Part shown: positions 60,973 to 64,000 of the stretch, piece after piece
Layout: each line of letters opens with the position of its first letter
How positions within the stretch are numbered: the first letter of the stretch is position 1
Notes under the pieces: model-generated
The model's input: only the letters and a program-made list of their open reading frames with translations
Databases searched by the model: none
What the model was told of the DNA's origin: nothing
Origin: Streptomyces sp. DvalAA-43
Lineage (GTDB): Bacteria > Actinomycetota > Actinomycetes > Streptomycetales > Streptomycetaceae
DNA length: 64,000 nt
NCBI RefSeq assembly: GCF_900091725.1
Contig: NZ_FMBW01000019.1
Coordinates: 62,001 to 126,000 of the forward strand
Reading direction: 5' to 3'
Position numbers and translations under genes: made by a program

Positions 60973-62565
60973 CTACACCGCGCCCGCTCCGGTCAGCGCG
61001 CGGACCTCGGTCTCCGCGTGCTTGGCCTCGTCGGGCGGATCGGCCGAGGTGACCGTACCGACCCAGCCGGCCAGGAAGCCCAGCGGGATGGAGACCAGTC
61101 CGGGGTTCTCCAGCGGAAAGAGCTGGAAGTCGACGCCGGGGAAGAGCGAGGCGGGGCTGCCGGAGACCACCGGGGAGAGCAGCACCAGCAGCACGGCCGG
61201 AATCAGCCCGCCATAGACGGACCAGACCGCTCCCCGGGTCGTGAAGTTCCGCCAGAACAGGGAGTAAAGCAGCACCGGAAGGTTGGCCGAGGCCGCGACG
61301 GCGAAGGCGAGCCCCACCAGGAACGCCACGTTCAGGTCCTGGGCGATCAGACCGAGTCCGATGGCGGCCGCCCCGATCGCGGCCGCGGCCACTCTGGCCA
61401 CGGCGACCTCGCTGTACTGCCTGGAGCCCGGACGCCTGAGGGAGGCGTAGAGGTCATGGGCCACGGAGGCGGACGAGGCGAGCGTGATCCCCGCGACGAC
61501 CGCGAGAATGGTCGCGAAGGCGACTGCGGCGACCACGGCGAACAGGATCGCGCCTCCGGTGGACCCCTCGCCGCCGCCGAGCTCCATGGCCAGCAGCGGG
61601 ATCGCCGTGTTGCCCGCGGCGTTGGACGCCCGCACATCGGCCGAACCGACCAGGGCCGCCGCCCCGAATCCGAGCACGATCGTCATCAGGTAGAAGCTGC
61701 CGATGAGCCCGATCGACCAGACGACCGAACGGCGGGCCGCGCGGGCGGTGGGCACGGTGTAGAACCGCGACAGGATGTGCGGCAGCCCGGCGGTGCCGAG
61801 CACCAGGGCCAGCCCCAGGCTGATGAAGTCGATGCGCGCGGTCCACGTACCGCCGTACCGGAGGCCCGGCGCGAGGAACCGGCTTCCGTGCCCGCTCCGT
61901 TCGGCGGCGGAGTCGAGCAGGGCGTTGAAGTCGCCGTGGAAGCGGACCAGGACGAGAACGGTGAGCACGACCGCGCCCGCCGTCAGCAGCACGGCCTTGA
62001 CGATCTGGATCCAGGTGGTGGCGCGCATCCCGCCGAGCGACACATAGATCACCATGAGCGCGCCGACGCCGATCACGGTCCAGGAGCGGGCGGCGCCGCT
62101 CGTTCCGCCGAGCAGCAGGGCGACGAGACTGCCCGCGCCCACCATCTGTGCCACCAGATAGAGCACGGAGACGGTGACGGACGACGTGCCCGCCGCGATC
62201 CGGACCGGCCGCTCGGCCATCCGCGCGGCCACCACGTCGGCGAGCGTGAACCGGCCGCAGTTGCGTACCAGTTCGGCCACCAGCAGCAGGACGACGAGCC
62301 AGGCGACGAGGAATCCGACCGAGTAGAGCATGCCGTCGTAGCCGAAGAGGGCGATCAGACCGGAGACGCCGAGGAACGACGCGGCCGACATGTAGTCGCC
62401 GGCGATGGCGAAACCGTTCTCCATGGAGGAGAACAGACGGCCGCCCGCGTAGAACTCCTCGGCCGAACCGTGGCGGTTGCGGCTCACCCAGGTGGTGATG
62501 GCGAGCGTCACCGCGATGAAGGCGCTGAACAGCAGGAGCGCCAGCGTCTGATGGTTGCCGTTCAA
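60973..62565 (-). CDS. ActP-like cation/acetate (solute:sodium) symporter
   Basis: 530 residues, about 13 membrane helices, SSS family. Motifs EEFYAGGRLFSSMENGFAIA, GDYMSAASFLGVSGLIALFG, LGGMRATTWIQIVKAVLLT and GTAGLPHILSRFYTVP match acetate permeases. TTG start overlaps the stop of the DUF485 gene by four bases (TTGA), which decides the start. It likely imports acetate or another short carboxylate. Confidence 0.9.
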   Translation of the reverse strand: MNGNHQTLALLLFSAFIAVTLAITTWVSRNRHGSAEEFYAGGRLFSSMENGFAIAGDYMSAASFLGVSGLIALFGYDGMLYSVGFLVAWLVVLLLVAELVRNCGRFTLADVVAARMAERPVRIAAGTSSVTVSVLYLVAQMVGAGSLVALLLGGTSGAARSWTVIGVGALMVIYVSLGGMRATTWIQIVKAVLLTAGAVVLTVLVLVRFHGDFNALLDSAAERSGHGSRFLAPGLRYGGTWTARIDFISLGLALVLGTAGLPHILSRFYTVPTARAARRSVVWSIGLIGSFYLMTIVLGFGAAALVGSADVRASNAAGNTAIPLLAMELGGGEGSTGGAILFAVVAAVAFATILAVVAGITLASSASVAHDLYASLRRPGSRQYSEVAVARVAAAAIGAAAIGLGLIAQDLNVAFLVGLAFAVAASANLPVLLYSLFWRNFTTRGAVWSVYGGLIPAVLLVLLSPVVSGSPASLFPGVDFQLFPLENPGLVSIPLGFLAGWVGTVTSADPPDEAKHAETEVRALTGAGAV

Positions 62566-63038
62566 CGCCCGACCCCCCGCGTCATCTCCTGCGTATCCCA
62601 CCGCAGTTCGAGTGCGGCCCGGTCCCTGCGCAGCCGTGCGTGGCGGGCGTACGCCCCGGTGAGGAGGAAGGTCGTGAGGAACTGCCCGAGCCCCGCGACC
62701 ATCGCCACATTGACCGCCCCCGCCACCGGGCGGGCCATCAGTCCGGGCGCGGTGACCGCGGCGACGACATAGACGAGGTACCAGACGCCGAAGGCGAGAC
62801 TGGCGGGGACGACGAACCGCCGGTACCTGCGGCGCACCTCCTGGAACGCCTCGCTGCGCTGCACTTCCAGATAGATGTCGGCCGCGCTGTGGCCGCGCCG
62901 CGGGTCCGCGGGCCCGGGTGGTCCGGCGGGAGCGAAGCTCCCCGTAGCGTCCGGCTCGCCCCGTCCGGAGGCCGACGTGTCGTACCACGGGTCATCGAGT
63001 CGCATCGCTGCGGCCTCGCGCCCTGCTTCCTTCTCCAC
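62562..63038 (-). CDS. DUF485 small membrane protein, symporter partner
   Basis: 158 residues. The DUF485 core (~60-145) has YLEVQRSEAFQEVRRRYRRF and two helices (SLAFGVWYLVYVVAAVTAPG and NVAMVAGLGQFLTTFLLTGA). The N-terminal ~55 residues are a disordered extra. GTG start with GGGGAG seven bases upstream chosen over GTG 63065. The DUF485-SSS pair corresponds to YjcH-ActP in other bacteria. Confidence 0.88.
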   Translation of the reverse strand: MEKEAGREAAAMRLDDPWYDTSASGRGEPDATGSFAPAGPPGPADPRRGHSAADIYLEVQRSEAFQEVRRRYRRFVVPASLAFGVWYLVYVVAAVTAPGLMARPVAGAVNVAMVAGLGQFLTTFLLTGAYARHARLRRDRAALELRWDTQEMTRGVGR

Positions 63039-63136
63039 GGAACAACTCCCCTTGTCCACGGACCACTTCGGCCGTGTACCCAAGAATGGGCAGATCGGGA
63101 AGATCGCGGGCGCCCCATGTGCCGGTCTTCACCTCT

Positions 63137-63814
63137 TCAGGTGACGGACGAACCGGGCGGTTGTGCGAGGCCCCGAACGTACGCGTAGCGAACGGCCTGT
63201 GCCCGGTCACGCACTCCGGCCTTGGCGAAGAGATTGTTGATGTGGCTCTTCACGGTCGCCTGCGAGATGTGCAGTCCGCGGGCGATCTCCAGATTGGACA
63301 GGCCCTCCGCGATCAGCACCAGCACTTCCAGTTCACGTGGTGTCAGGCCGTCGGGCAGCTCAGCCTCGGGCTCCGGTGAGGGCAGCGGCGGGTCCGTGGT
63401 CACACGCTCCAGCAGACGGCGCTGCACGCTCGGCGACAGTCCTGCTTCGCCGGACAGCACGGCCTGGATGGCCCGCACGATCTCCTCGCCCCCGGCGTCC
63501 TTGGTGAGGTAGCCGCGGGCTCCGGCCTGCAGCGCGGGGAAGAGCGAGTCGTCGTCCGCGAAGGTCGTGAGCACCACCACCTGGGTCCCCGGGTGGTCCC
63601 TGCGGATCCGCCGGGTCGCCTCCGCCCCGTCGCACCGGGGCATCCGCAGATCCATCAGCACGACATCGGGGGACAGCTCGGCCACGAGCGCCACGGCCTC
63701 CTCGCCGTCCTTCGCGGATCCGACCACCTCGATTCCGGGCAGCAGCCCCAGCAGCATCACGATCCCTTCGCGCACCACCGACTGGTCGTCGGCGACCACG
63801 ACCCGCGCGTTCAC
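63137..63814 (-). CDS. NarL/LuxR-family response regulator
   Basis: 225 residues. Receiver with VVVADDQSVVREG, Asp in VVLMDLRMPRCDG and LTKDAG; LuxR HTH with LTPRELEVLVLIAEGLSNLE and HISQATVKSHINNLFAKAGV. GTG start overlaps the kinase stop by four bases. Next downstream are the DUF485-symporter genes, which it may control. A short inverted repeat (TCACCT/AGGTGA, 63129-63144) spans its stop codon. Confidence 0.9.
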   Translation of the reverse strand: MNARVVVADDQSVVREGIVMLLGLLPGIEVVGSAKDGEEAVALVAELSPDVVLMDLRMPRCDGAEATRRIRRDHPGTQVVVLTTFADDDSLFPALQAGARGYLTKDAGGEEIVRAIQAVLSGEAGLSPSVQRRLLERVTTDPPLPSPEPEAELPDGLTPRELEVLVLIAEGLSNLEIARGLHISQATVKSHINNLFAKAGVRDRAQAVRYAYVRGLAQPPGSSVT

Positions 63815-64000
63815 GCGGGCACCCGCAGACTCACCACGAAACCCTCCTCACCGGGGCCGGCCTCCAGCGTCCCGCCCATCAGCTCGGCCCGTTCCCTCAT
63901 CCCCAGCAGACCGTATCCGGAGCCACTCCCGGACAGGGCGCCCTCGGGCCTGTGTCCACCCGAATCCCTGACCTCCAGGGCCACTTCGTCCGGCAGATAC
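63811..64000 (-). CDS. sensor histidine kinase, C-terminal end (runs off window)
   Basis: Only the last 62 residues are visible. They contain the end of an ATPase domain: EVALEVRDSGG, GSGYGLLGMRERAELMGGTL and GFVVSLRVPA, typical of the NarX/DegS-type kinases paired with NarL regulators. The GTGA overlap with the regulator supports a cognate pair. Its sensor part lies outside the window. Confidence 0.85.
   Translation of the reverse strand, partial: YLPDEVALEVRDSGGHRPEGALSGSGSGYGLLGMRERAELMGGTLEAGPGEEGFVVSLRVPA

Overview
The window is a piece of a Streptomyces chromosome. GC content is about 72%, there is the usual GC-rich third position with long open frames on every strand, GTG and TTG starts are common, and several genus markers are present: sepH, cutRS, a parC-type topoisomerase IV A subunit, a DasR box before ptsH, an HTH-citrate synthase fusion, and DUF3710, DUF4193, DUF3159 and DUF5998 proteins. 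Most of it is core genome. The more variable parts are the left edge (T7SS/RHS toxin locus), the kdp block at 12-24 kb, and possibly the ACC deaminase pair.

Region by region. 1-2.8 kb: three coupled minus-strand genes, an SseB-like protein, a small WXG100-like protein and the start of a large T7SS-type RHS polymorphic toxin that runs off the window. 2.8-3.4 kb: gene-free stretch with a possible decayed coding fragment. 3.4-10.6 kb: TRAM-domain RNA methyltransferase, a KimA-like potassium/APC permease, ACC deaminase with its GntR regulator, and two tandem TrkA/RCK proteins. 10.7-12 kb: DUF3159 membrane protein and OB-fold protein. 12-23.7 kb: potassium-limitation system, kdpD and kdpE on one side and kdpFABC plus a 27-residue ORF on the other, separated by an orphan ABC ATPase and two secreted metallopeptidases (M28, M1). 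24-28 kb: PaaI thioesterase-dut-DUF3710 operon, DUF3093, EcsC-like and DUF4193 genes. 28-33 kb: cutRS, inositol monophosphatase, ferrochelatase. 32.7-40.7 kb: MFS transporter, ALO-family lactone oxidase, Pro/Ser-rich membrane protein, sepH, rhodanese, VOC protein, PaaX regulator. 40.8-46.3 kb: tdk, phosphodiesterase, DUF5998 and a PatA-type protein acetyltransferase whose frame is broken. 46.4-49 kb: ptsH, GntR regulator, M23 endopeptidase behind a c-di-AMP (ydaO) riboswitch. 49-54.6 kb: M16 peptidase pair and parC. 54.7-58.4 kb: CobW GTPase and two divergent citrate synthase-family genes. 58.5-64 kb: CitA/CitB-like two-component system, an acetate/solute symporter with its DUF485 partner, and a NarL regulator with the end of its kinase.

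Three themes connect genes here. First, potassium and c-di-AMP: a KimA-like carrier, two RCK proteins, Kdp and KdpDE, plus a c-di-AMP riboswitch on a cell-wall hydrolase. Second, carbon and acetyl metabolism: two citrate synthase-like proteins around an ATTGAT-box divergent promoter, a CitAB-type sensor pair, an ActP-like carrier and PatA. Third, envelope and division: sepH, cutRS, M23, M28, M1 and M16 peptidases and the T7SS locus.

No tRNA, rRNA, CRISPR array, insertion sequence or integrase was recognised. The best candidates for something under-described are the left-edge toxin locus, the autoregulatory-looking HTH-citrate synthase promoter, the tiny ORFs in the kdp region, and the string of hairpins between the DUF4193 gene and cutS.
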